Assembly (NCBI GenBank): GCA_038232275.1
Contig: JBBSIC010000023.1
Location: forward strand, 1 to 48,122
Origin: DATLGB01 sp038232275
GTDB lineage: Bacteria; Actinomycetota; Thermoleophilia; Solirubrobacterales; Solirubrobacteraceae
DNA length: 48,122 nucleotides
Direction: 5' to 3'
Every line of letters starts with the position of its first letter. Position 1 is the stretch's first letter. Below the pieces are notes generated by a model. That model saw only the letters and a program-made list of their open reading frames with translations, did not search any database and had not been told where the DNA came from. The translations under genes and the position numbers were made by a program. Positions 15,953 to 22,764 of this stretch are shown here, piece after piece.

Positions 15953-17278
15953 ATGACCGCTGTCGTCTGGTTTCGCCGCGACCTGCGCCTGCACGACCAT
16001 CCGCCGCTGGCGGCGGCGCTGCGCGAGCACGAGCGGGTCGTCCCGCTCTTCGTGCTCGACCCGCGGCTTATCGACGGGCGCTTTCGCTCGGCCAACCGCA
16101 CCCAGTACCTGCTCGACTGCCTGCGCGCGCTCGACGGCGAGCTGCGCGAGCGCGGCGGGCGGCTGGTCGTGCGCGTCGGGAAGGCCGAGGAGGTCGTCCC
16201 GGCCGTCGCGGCGGAGGCGGGCGCCGAAACCGTCTACGCCGCCGGAGACGTGTCAGCCTACGCCCGCGCGCGCGACGAGCGCGTCGGCGCGCGGGTCGAC
16301 CTGCGACTCGGCCCGGGCCTGTTCATCGCCCGCCTTGATGACCTGGAGACCCGGTCCGGCACGCCCTTCCGCGTCTACTCGCCCTTCCGGCGCGCGTGGG
16401 AGGCGCAGCCGCGCCGCGCCGTCGAGCGCGCGCCGTCGGGCGTCCCGGTACCGGGCGATGTGCGCTCAGACCCGATCCCGAGCCTCGAAGCGCTCGGCTT
16501 CGACGGGCCCGCGCGCGAGCTCGAGGACCGGCCCGAGCCCGGGGAGCCCGCCGCCGTGCGAGCGATGGAGGCGTGGGTGCGCACCGGAGTCGACAACTAC
16601 GGGCAGACGCGCGATGTGCTCGCCGCCCAGACCTCGCGCATGAGCCAGTACCTGCACTTCGGGTGCCTCTCACCGCTGCGGCTCGAGCAGCGCGCGCGCC
16701 ACGCCCGCGTGTACCGCCAGGAGCTCGCGTGGCGCGACTTCTACGCCTACGTGCAGCTCTTCGGGCCGATCGACCGTCCGAACCCGCAGTGGTCCGACGA
16801 CGCCGACGCCCTCGCCGCCTGGCAGCAGGGGCGCACGGGCTACCCCGTCGTCGACGCCGCGATGCGCCAACTCGTCGCCTGCGGGTGGATGCACAACCGC
16901 GCCCGCATGATCGTCGCGTCCTTTCTCACCAAGGACCTGCACCTCGACTGGCGCCTCGGCGAGCGCTTTTTCATGGAGCACCTGATCGACGGCGACCTGG
17001 GCTCCAACAACGGCGGCTGGCAGTGGGTGGCCGGGACCGGCACCGACCCGCAGGACTACACGCGCGTCTTCAATCCGTCGCTGCAGCAGAAGCGCTTCGA
17101 CCGCGACGGCCGCTACGTCCGGCGCTGGCTGCCCGAGCTCGCCGAGCTCCCCGACCGGTTCCTGCCCGAGCCGTGGGCGTGGGAGCACGCGGGCTCGCTC
17201 GACTACCCCGCCCCGATCGTCGACCACGCGCGCGAGCGGCGCCGGGCGATCGAGGCCTACCGCGCGGTCAGGTCGTAG
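15953..17278 (+). CDS. phrB: Deoxyribodipyrimidine photolyase
   Basis: A 441-aa flavoprotein that repairs UV-induced pyrimidine dimers with light. The N-terminal antenna-binding Rossmann domain begins TAVVWFRRDLRLHDHPPL. The C-terminal FAD domain carries AWRDFYAYVQLF, YPVVDAAMRQLVACGWMHNR (DNA/lesion binding), SFLTKDLHLDWRLGERFF and then DGDLGSNNGGWQWVAGTGTD, and TRVFNPSLQQKRFD. All FAD-binding and DNA-contact blocks of class I CPD photolyases are present and the length is normal. The start at ATG 15953 is supported by a TACCGT box 6 nt upstream. It is a single-gene transcript divergent from acetoacetyl-CoA synthetase. Confidence 0.95.
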   Translation: MTAVVWFRRDLRLHDHPPLAAALREHERVVPLFVLDPRLIDGRFRSANRTQYLLDCLRALDGELRERGGRLVVRVGKAEEVVPAVAAEAGAETVYAAGDVSAYARARDERVGARVDLRLGPGLFIARLDDLETRSGTPFRVYSPFRRAWEAQPRRAVERAPSGVPVPGDVRSDPIPSLEALGFDGPARELEDRPEPGEPAAVRAMEAWVRTGVDNYGQTRDVLAAQTSRMSQYLHFGCLSPLRLEQRARHARVYRQELAWRDFYAYVQLFGPIDRPNPQWSDDADALAAWQQGRTGYPVVDAAMRQLVACGWMHNRARMIVASFLTKDLHLDWRLGERFFMEHLIDGDLGSNNGGWQWVAGTGTDPQDYTRVFNPSLQQKRFDRDGRYVRRWLPELAELPDRFLPEPWAWEHAGSLDYPAPIVDHARERRRAIEAYRAVRS

Positions 17279-17363
17279 TCCCCGCAGCCGCGCCTTCCGC
17301 CGCCTCGAACTCGGTCCCGCCCATCGTGTGCCGAACGTACGCGACGCCGGGTAGACAACGTAA

Positions 17364-17714
17364 GTGCTCCAGCACGTCTCCCTCGAAAGCCGCCGCGCCG
17401 ACGCCGACGCCCTCGTGCGGTTCTTCGGCGTGCTCGGCTTTGCGGAGGTCTCGCCGCCGCCCAGCCTCGCCGAGCGGGCGCGGTGGGTGCAGTCGGGCGC
17501 CACGCAGGTGCACCTGCTGTGGGCCGACGAGCCGGTCGTCCCGCCGCAGGGGCACGTCGCCGTGCAGGTGGCCGACTACGACGCGACGCTGCGTGCCCTC
17601 GCGGCCGCGGGCTTCGAGTTCGAGCCGCGCGCCGAGCACTGGGGCGCCCCGCGCGCCTACGTGCGCTCGCCGGGCGGGCACCTCGTCGAGGTGTTCGCCA
17701 CGCCGCCGGGGTAG
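17364..17714 (+). CDS. VOC (glyoxalase/bleomycin resistance fold) protein
   Basis: A 116-aa single-domain protein with the beta-alpha-beta-beta-beta fold pattern of the vicinal oxygen chelate superfamily: an N-terminal LQHVSLESR strand with a metal-ligand-like His, a helix ADALVRFFGVLGF, and a C-terminal PGGHLVEVFAT strand with the usual terminal Glu. It probably binds a divalent metal and acts on, or merely binds, a small molecule. The substrate is unknown. GTG 17364 is the only reasonable start. It is 27 nt upstream of the AbiEi/DUF559 gene and on the same strand, but that gene begins inside its own repeat. Confidence 0.75.
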   Translation: MLQHVSLESRRADADALVRFFGVLGFAEVSPPPSLAERARWVQSGATQVHLLWADEPVVPPQGHVAVQVADYDATLRALAAAGFEFEPRAEHWGAPRAYVRSPGGHLVEVFATPPG

Positions 17715-17727
17715 GGGCGAGTCTCGA

Positions 17728-17770
17728 CGACGCCGCGCCTAATGGGTGTGATGACCCCCATTGAGCGCGT
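17728..17770 (+). repeat. 43-bp palindromic direct repeat, left copy
   Basis: It matches 18624-18666 at 39 of 43 positions. It contains an imperfect inverted repeat (CGCGCCTAATGGG paired with CCCCATTGAGCGCG around TGTGATGAC) that embraces the start codon(s) 17742/17751 of the AbiEi/DUF559 gene. It could be an autoregulatory operator or a cassette boundary. Confidence 0.9.
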
Positions 17771-18638
17771 GCGCGCCGCGGCGAGGCACCGCGTCATCAC
17801 CTATTCAGAGCTCTTGGAGCTCGGATACTCACGTGAAGTGGTCCGGCATTGGGTCCGGACCGGCCGACTGCACCGCGTCCATCGAGGGGTCTACGCCGTC
17901 GACGATCCTCGCCTCAGGCCGGAGGGGCAGGCGCTGGCGGCGACGCTCGTAACGGGCGGGCACGCCAGCCACCGCTCGGCGGCGGCGCTCTTGCGCCTCC
18001 TCGACCATAGACCGCGGAATCCTCAGGTCACCGTCATCGGCAGTGCGGGCGGTCGCGGCCCGGCCGGCGTCGAGCTCCATCACTCGGCGACGCTCAGACC
18101 CGCGGATCTGACCTCTCGCCGCGGCATCCCCGTGACGGCTGTCTCCCGCACGATCATCGACCTCGCACCAACTCTCCATCCCCAGGCTCTCAAGGGCGCC
18201 GTGCGCCAGGCGGAGCGACTCTACGACCTCCAGCTGCGCGAGCTCGACCGACCCGGAATCCCGTCCAACCTGCGCGCGCTGCTCGACGTCTACCTCGCCG
18301 GCTCCGGCGTCACCGCCAACGAGCTCGAGGCGCAGTTCCTGGAGATCTGCGCGGGCGCCGCACTCCGCCCTCCCGAGACCCAGGCGCACTTCGAGACCGA
18401 CCGCGTCGACTTCGTCTGGCATGACCTGCGGCTGGTTGTCGAGACCGACGGGCGCGAGAGCCACGACAACGCGATCGCCTTCACCGACGACCGCGTCCGC
18501 GACCGCCGCCGGTTCGCCGCAGGCTTCGCAACCCTGCGCTACACGTGGGCCGAGGTGATGCGCCGCGGCGCCATGGTGGCCGACGAGCTCGCCGCCGCGC
18601 ACGCCCGCTGCCGCGAATCGCAGCGACGCCGCGCTTAA
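17742..18638 (+). CDS. AbiEi-type antitoxin/DUF559 (Vsr-like) domain protein
   Basis: 298 aa. The N-terminal winged-helix module (HRVITYSELLELGYSREVV then RHWVRTGRLHRVHRGVYAV) is the AbiEi_4 type found in type IV toxin-antitoxin regulators. The middle part (TSRRGIPVTAVSRTIIDLA) is the usual linker region. The C-terminus (about 215-285) is a DUF559/Vsr-like nuclease fold: DRVDFVWHDLRLVVETDGRE, His at ESHDN, DDRVRDRRRFAAGF and LRYTWAEV. Such proteins are common in actinobacteria and mostly lack an AbiEii toxin partner; none is seen here. The start is ATG 17742 or 17751, both inside the left palindromic repeat. The TAA stop lies inside the right repeat, so the gene occupies exactly one repeat-to-repeat unit of 896 bp. 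Confidence 0.85.
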   Translation: MGVMTPIERVRAAARHRVITYSELLELGYSREVVRHWVRTGRLHRVHRGVYAVDDPRLRPEGQALAATLVTGGHASHRSAAALLRLLDHRPRNPQVTVIGSAGGRGPAGVELHHSATLRPADLTSRRGIPVTAVSRTIIDLAPTLHPQALKGAVRQAERLYDLQLRELDRPGIPSNLRALLDVYLAGSGVTANELEAQFLEICAGAALRPPETQAHFETDRVDFVWHDLRLVVETDGRESHDNAIAFTDDRVRDRRRFAAGFATLRYTWAEVMRRGAMVADELAAAHARCRESQRRRA

Positions 18639-18666
18639 TGGGGGTGATGACCCCCGTTAAGCGCGT
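18624..18666 (+). repeat. 43-bp palindromic direct repeat, right copy
   Basis: Its core is a nearly perfect 16-bp-arm hairpin: CGCGCTTAATGGGGGT, loop GATG, ACCCCCGTTAAGCGCG, with one G-T wobble. It contains the TAA stop of the AbiEi/DUF559 gene and is 95 nt before the MFS gene. Besides cassette boundary or operator, it could act as a factor-dependent terminator. Confidence 0.9.
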
Positions 18667-18745
18667 CTTCGTCGCCAGGGGGGCGGGTCCCGCTTACATC
18701 CGGTGCGGGCGGAGCAGTTCGGGCATGCGGGCCGGACGCTACCGG

Positions 18746-18751
18746 TACCGT
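18746..18751 (+). promoter_or_regulatory. Candidate -10 box for the MFS gene
   Basis: TACCGT lies nine nucleotides before ATG 18761 with no Shine-Dalgarno. It supports this start over the longer open frame upstream. Confidence 0.4.
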
Positions 18752-18760
18752 CAGCGCCCG

Positions 18761-20200
18761 ATGGATCGAAAGCGCCTCGCCCTGCTCGCCGCGATCCTCG
18801 GCTCGGTCGTGGCGGGCCTCGACGCGACAGTCGTCAACGTCGCGCTGCCCTCGATCGCCACCGATCTCGGCGGCGGCCTCGCCGGGCAGCAGTGGGTCTC
18901 AAACGCCTACCTGGTGACGCTCGGCTCGCTGATCCTGGTCGGCGGCTCGCTCGGCGACGTGTTCGGGGAGCGGCGGGTGTTCTCGCTCGGCGTCGGCGGC
19001 TTCGGCCTGGCGTCGCTGCTGTGCGCGATCGCCCCCTCGGTCGGGTTCCTGGTCGCCGCCCGGGCGCTGCAGGGGGTCTTCGGCGCGCTGCTGACCCCGA
19101 GCGCGCTCGCGGTGCTGATCGCGGCCTTCCCGCCGTCGGAGCGCGGCGCGGCGATCGGGTCCTGGACGGCGTGGGTCGGGGTGGCGTTCGTCGTCGGCCC
19201 GCTCGCCGGCGGCGTGCTCGTCGACGGGACCTCCTGGCGCTGGATCTTTCTCATCAACATCCCGTTCGTGCTCCTGACCCTCGCCGTGGTCCGCGTCGCG
19301 GTCGACGCCCGGGTGCGTGAGGGAAAGCGGCCCCACGTCGACTGGACCGGCGCGGGGCTGTGCGCGCTCGGGCTCGCGGGGCCGGTGTTCGCGCTGATCC
19401 GCCAGCCGGAGCTCGGCTGGGGCAGCCCGCAGGTGTGGGCGCCGCTGGTGGCCGGCCTCGGGCTCCTGGCGGTCTTTCTGCGCTGGGAGGCCCGGACGCC
19501 CGCGCCGATGCTCCCGCTCGGGCTCTTCCGCCGGCGCAACTTCGCGATCGGCAACCTGCAGACGCTGCTGATGTACGGCGGGCTGAGCATGAACCTGTTC
19601 TTCCTCGTGCTCTTCCTGCAGGAGGTCGCGCACTACTCCGCGCTGCAGAGCGGGCTGGCCACGATCCCGACAACCCTGATCATGTTCGCGCTCTCGCGCC
19701 GGATGGGCGCGCTGGCGGACCGCCTCGGCCCGCGCCTGTTCATGGGCGGCGGGCCTCTGCTCGCGGCGGTCGGCCTGCTGCTCTACCAGCGCGTCGGCGC
19801 GGGCGCCGGCTACGTCAGCGAGGTGCTGCCGGCCCTGGTCGTGTTCTCGCTCGGGCTGTCGATGACGGTCGCGCCGCTGACGGCGACGGTGCTCGCCGAC
19901 GCCGACGAGCGCAACGCCGGCGTCGCCTCGGGGGTCAACAACGCGCTCGCTCGCATGGGCGGCCTGATCGCCGTTGCGGCGCTGGGGATCATCGCCTCGG
20001 GCGCGGTCTCGCTGGGGGGCTTTCACCGCGTGATGGCGATCGCGGCCGGGCTCGTCGGGCTGGCCGGGCTGCTCGCGGTCGCGGGCATCCGGAACCCGGA
20101 CCGCGCCGACGTTCACTGCGCGGAGTGCCCCGGCGGGGCGCTCGCGGGCGCGCCGGCCGAGGCCGCGGCGGCGCCGGAGCCGGCGCTCGCCGCTCGGTAG
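18761..20200 (+). CDS. MFS drug-resistance transporter, 14-helix (DHA2) type
   Basis: A 479-aa inner-membrane proton-driven exporter. The DHA2 signature in helix 1 (GLDATVVNVALPSIATDLG) is followed by motif A-like GSLGDVFGERRVF in the loop after helix 2. Next come RALQGVFGALLTPSALAVL (helix 4 region), AIGSWTAWVGVAFVVGPLAGGVLVDG (motif C), SWRWIFLINIPF, and about fourteen hydrophobic segments in all. A hydrophilic Ala-rich tail with two cysteines (HCAECPGG) ends the protein. The substrate is unknown. The start at 18761 is chosen because the upstream open frame covers the palindromic repeat and is not protein-like. It may be read through into the crotonase gene 10 nt downstream. Confidence 0.92.
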   Translation: MDRKRLALLAAILGSVVAGLDATVVNVALPSIATDLGGGLAGQQWVSNAYLVTLGSLILVGGSLGDVFGERRVFSLGVGGFGLASLLCAIAPSVGFLVAARALQGVFGALLTPSALAVLIAAFPPSERGAAIGSWTAWVGVAFVVGPLAGGVLVDGTSWRWIFLINIPFVLLTLAVVRVAVDARVREGKRPHVDWTGAGLCALGLAGPVFALIRQPELGWGSPQVWAPLVAGLGLLAVFLRWEARTPAPMLPLGLFRRRNFAIGNLQTLLMYGGLSMNLFFLVLFLQEVAHYSALQSGLATIPTTLIMFALSRRMGALADRLGPRLFMGGGPLLAAVGLLLYQRVGAGAGYVSEVLPALVVFSLGLSMTVAPLTATVLADADERNAGVASGVNNALARMGGLIAVAALGIIASGAVSLGGFHRVMAIAAGLVGLAGLLAVAGIRNPDRADVHCAECPGGALAGAPAEAAAAPEPALAAR

Positions 20201-20203
20201 GGT
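20198..20203 (+). promoter_or_regulatory. Candidate leaderless -10 box for the crotonase gene
   Basis: TAGGGT, whose TAG is also the MFS stop codon, lies 7 nt before ATG 20211. No Shine-Dalgarno is present. Confidence 0.5.
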
Positions 20204-20210
20204 CCGGCGC

Positions 20211-20993
20211 ATGTCCGACCTCGTGCTCACGGAGGACCACGGGCGGGTCCGCCATGTCGTCCTGAACCGCCCAGAGAAGCGCAACGCCATCAACGCCGGC
20301 CTGCTCGTCGCGCTCGGTGAGGTCCTGCGCGAGATCGCCGGCGACCCGTCGGTCCACGTGGTCGTCCTGCGCGGCGCGGGCCCGATGTTCTCCTCCGGCG
20401 TCGACCTCGGCGAGCTGGCGGGCATGGCCGGCGCGATCGAGCGCCTGCGGCCGTTTCGCAAGCTCTGGCTCGACGTTGCCAACCAGCTCGAGGAGCTGCC
20501 CAAGGCGACGGTCTGCGAGATCCACGGCGGCTGCATCGGCGGCGCCCTCGAGACGGCGCTGGCCTGCGACCTGCGCACGATGGCCGCGGAGGCCGTCGCC
20601 GGCCTGCCCGAGACGCGCGTCGGCCTGATTCCCGACGTCGGCGGGTCCTCGCGCCTGCCCCAGATCGTGGGGCTCGGCCGCGCGAAGGAGCTGATCATGA
20701 CCGGCAGGCTGATCAACGGGACCGAGGCCGAGCACATCGGCCTCGTCAACCGCGTCGCCCCGGCCGCCGAGCTCGAGGCCGCGACGCGCCAGCTCGTCGA
20801 CGAGCTGCTGATCTGCGCGCCGATCGCCGTCGGCCTGGCCAAGCGCGCGATCGACGCCTCCGCCCGCCCCGCCCTCTCCACGACGCTCGAGCTCGAAGTC
20901 GCCCTGCAGGAGGCCTGCCTGCGCACGGCGGACTTCGCCGAGGGCGCCAGGGCCTTCGCGGAGAAGCGCCAGCCGGAGTTCAGCGGCCGCTGA
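20211..20993 (+). CDS. Enoyl-CoA hydratase/isomerase (crotonase) family protein
   Basis: A 260-aa crotonase-fold enzyme acting on acyl-CoA thioesters. The oxyanion-hole segments are visible: GPMFSSGVDLGELAGM and IHGGCIGGALETALACDLR. ETRVGLIPDVGGSSRLPQIVG and a helical trimerisation tail (LAKRAIDASARPALSTTLELE) follow. It has an Asp/Leu-rich Gly-Val-Asp-Leu-Gly pocket but only one of the two usual catalytic glutamates is evident, so hydratase versus isomerase activity is open. It is the first gene of a run with cofD 4 nt downstream. A role in F420 synthesis is not expected. Confidence 0.9.
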   Translation: MSDLVLTEDHGRVRHVVLNRPEKRNAINAGLLVALGEVLREIAGDPSVHVVVLRGAGPMFSSGVDLGELAGMAGAIERLRPFRKLWLDVANQLEELPKATVCEIHGGCIGGALETALACDLRTMAAEAVAGLPETRVGLIPDVGGSSRLPQIVGLGRAKELIMTGRLINGTEAEHIGLVNRVAPAAELEAATRQLVDELLICAPIAVGLAKRAIDASARPALSTTLELEVALQEACLRTADFAEGARAFAEKRQPEFSGR

Positions 20994-20997
20994 CCGC

Positions 20998-21906
20998 ATG
21001 AGGGTCGTGATCCTCGCCGGCGGGACGGGCGGCGCCAAGCTCGCGCGCGGGATGCTCGACGTGGTCGATCCGGACGAGCTCGTGGTCGTCGCCAACACCG
21101 GCGACGACATCGAGATCCACGGCGCCCACGTGTCCCCCGACCCCGACCTGGTGCTGTTCTGGCTGGCGGACCGCATCGACGCGCGCGGCTGGGGCCTTGC
21201 AGGCGACACCTTCCACGCGATGGACCGCCTGCGCCGTTCGCGAAGCGAGTCGGGATCGCAGGAGGTCTGGTTCGACCTCGGCGACGAGGACCTCGAGATC
21301 GGCCGCGACCGCCGGCGGCGCCTCCAGCGCGGGGAGACGCTGTCACAGGCGCTCGAGGAGCTGCGGCGCACGCTGGGCGTCCGCGCCCGCGTGTTGCCGA
21401 TGTGCGACGAGCCCGTACGGACGTTCGTCGACGGCACGCCGTTTCAGGAGTGGATGATCCGGGCGGGCGGCAAGGCCGGCGAGACGGCCGTCGGCTCGAT
21501 CGAGCTGCGCGGGATCGACGACGCCACGCTGCCGCCCGCGGTCGCCGAGGCGCTCGCGGCGGCCACGGCCGTGATCATCGGCCCCAGCAACCCGGTCATG
21601 TCGATCGGCCCGATCCTCGCGGTCGGAGGCCTGCGCGCCGCGCTCGAGGCCGTGCCCGTCGTCGCCGTCAGCCCGTTCGTCAGGGGCGAGATCCTCAAGG
21701 GCCCGACGATCCCGAGCCTGCGCGCCGCCGGGGTCGAGCCCACCCTTGCCGGCGTCGCCGAGCTCTACGCCGATGTCGTCGACGGGATGGTCGCGGACGA
21801 GCGGATCGCCGGGGTGCCGACGCTCGAGACCGACGTGCTGATGGACGGCGCCGCCGGGCGCGAGCGCCTCGCCCGGGAGACTTTGACGTTCGCCGCCGGG
21901 CTTTGA
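20998..21906 (+). CDS. cofD: Phospho(enolpyr)lactyl transferase CofD/FbiA
   Basis: A 302-aa enzyme joining a phospholactyl-type (in actinobacteria phosphoenolpyruvyl) group from its guanylylated donor to the deazaflavin Fo, giving (dehydro-)F420-0. The N-terminal Rossmann motif VVILAGGTGGAKLARGM is diagnostic, followed by VVVANTGDDIEIHGAHVSPD and LADRIDARGWGLAGDTFHAM. Later PSNPVMSIGPILAV and then VVAVSPFVRGEILKGP are characteristic. Length is normal (about 310-330). It starts four nucleotides after the crotonase stop and is followed by the SDR and fbiC genes. The donor (phospholactate, PEP or phosphoglycerate) cannot be decided here. Confidence 0.96.
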   Translation: MRVVILAGGTGGAKLARGMLDVVDPDELVVVANTGDDIEIHGAHVSPDPDLVLFWLADRIDARGWGLAGDTFHAMDRLRRSRSESGSQEVWFDLGDEDLEIGRDRRRRLQRGETLSQALEELRRTLGVRARVLPMCDEPVRTFVDGTPFQEWMIRAGGKAGETAVGSIELRGIDDATLPPAVAEALAAATAVIIGPSNPVMSIGPILAVGGLRAALEAVPVVAVSPFVRGEILKGPTIPSLRAAGVEPTLAGVAELYADVVDGMVADERIAGVPTLETDVLMDGAAGRERLARETLTFAAGL

Positions 21907-21907
21907 G

Positions 21908-21913
21908 TAGGTT
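21908..21913 (+). promoter_or_regulatory. Candidate leaderless -10 box for the SDR gene
   Basis: TAGGTT begins two nucleotides after the cofD stop and lies 7 nt before ATG 21921, suggesting an internal promoter within the F420 cluster. Confidence 0.5.
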
Positions 21914-21920
21914 CCGCGCC

Positions 21921-22742
21921 ATGGGCGGACTTCTCGGCGGCAAGACCATGTTCATCTCCGGCGCCAGCCGCGGCATCGGGCTGGCCATCGCCAGGCGCGT
22001 GGCCTCCGACGGCGCCAACGTCTGCCTCGTGGCCAAGACGGCCGAGCCGCATCCCAAGCTCGAGGGCACGGTCTACACGGCCGCCGAGGCGATCGAGCAG
22101 GCCGGCGGCCAGGCCCTGCCGATCGTCGGCGACATCCGCGACGAGGACACCGTCTTCGGCGCCGTCGCCCGGTGCGTCGAGCGGTTCGGCGGCATCGACA
22201 TCTGCGTCAACAACGCCAGCGCGATCAACCTCGCCGGCACCGAGCGCCTCGCCATGAAGCGCTACGACCTGATGCAGTCGATCAACACGCGCGGCACCTT
22301 CCTGGTCTCCAAGGCCTGCGTCCCGGAGCTCCGCAAGGCCGGCAACCCGCACGTGCTGACGCTCTCCCCGCCGCTGAACATGCAGCCGCGCTGGTTCGGC
22401 GCCCACGTCGCCTACTCGATCGCCAAGTACGGCATGAGCATGTGCACGCTCGGGATGGCCGAGGAGTTCCGCGGCGACGGCATCGCCTTCAACGCCCTGT
22501 GGCCGCGCACGATCATCGCCACGGCCGCCGTGCAGAACCTGCTCGGCGGAGAGGAGGCGATGGCCAAGGCCCGCACTCCCGAGATCATGGCCGACGCCGC
22601 CCACGCGATCCTCACGCGCCCCGCGAGGAGCTGTACGGGCAACTTCTTCGTCGACGACGAGATCGTCGAGGGCGACCTCAGCCGCTACCGCGCCGGCGAG
22701 GGCGGGTCCGAGGACGACCTCATCTCAGACCTCTTCGTCTAG
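21921..22742 (+). CDS. Short-chain dehydrogenase/reductase (HSDL2-like)
   Basis: A 273-aa Rossmann-fold oxidoreductase. The cofactor motif GASRGIGLAIARR is at about residues 14-26, then DICVNNASAINL. The catalytic Tyr-x3-Lys is visible in AYSIAKYGMSM, preceded by LTLSPPLNM, where a Ser is available for the triad. The sequence resembles the hydroxysteroid dehydrogenase-like 2 group, including WPRTIIATAAVQNLLGG and a C-terminal FFVDDEIVEGDLSRY. The substrate is unknown. It sits between cofD and fbiC with its own -10 box. NADP(H) preference is suggested by the Lys in VAKTAEPHPKL. A link with F420 is only positional. Confidence 0.9.
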   Translation: MGGLLGGKTMFISGASRGIGLAIARRVASDGANVCLVAKTAEPHPKLEGTVYTAAEAIEQAGGQALPIVGDIRDEDTVFGAVARCVERFGGIDICVNNASAINLAGTERLAMKRYDLMQSINTRGTFLVSKACVPELRKAGNPHVLTLSPPLNMQPRWFGAHVAYSIAKYGMSMCTLGMAEEFRGDGIAFNALWPRTIIATAAVQNLLGGEEAMAKARTPEIMADAAHAILTRPARSCTGNFFVDDEIVEGDLSRYRAGEGGSEDDLISDLFV

Positions 22743-22750
22743 GAAAGGAC

Positions 22751-22756
22751 TAGCGT
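22751..22756 (+). promoter_or_regulatory. Candidate leaderless -10 box for fbiC
   Basis: TAGCGT lies 8 nt before ATG 22765, just after the SDR stop at 22740-22742. Confidence 0.5.
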
Positions 22757-22764
22757 CCCTTCGG

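Noticed and set aside
18899..21346. 815-aa minus-strand open frame opposite the MFS, crotonase and cofD genes
   Set aside because: It is an antisense shadow caused by high GC: Arg/Ala/Pro-rich, with no domain, opposite three well-supported genes.
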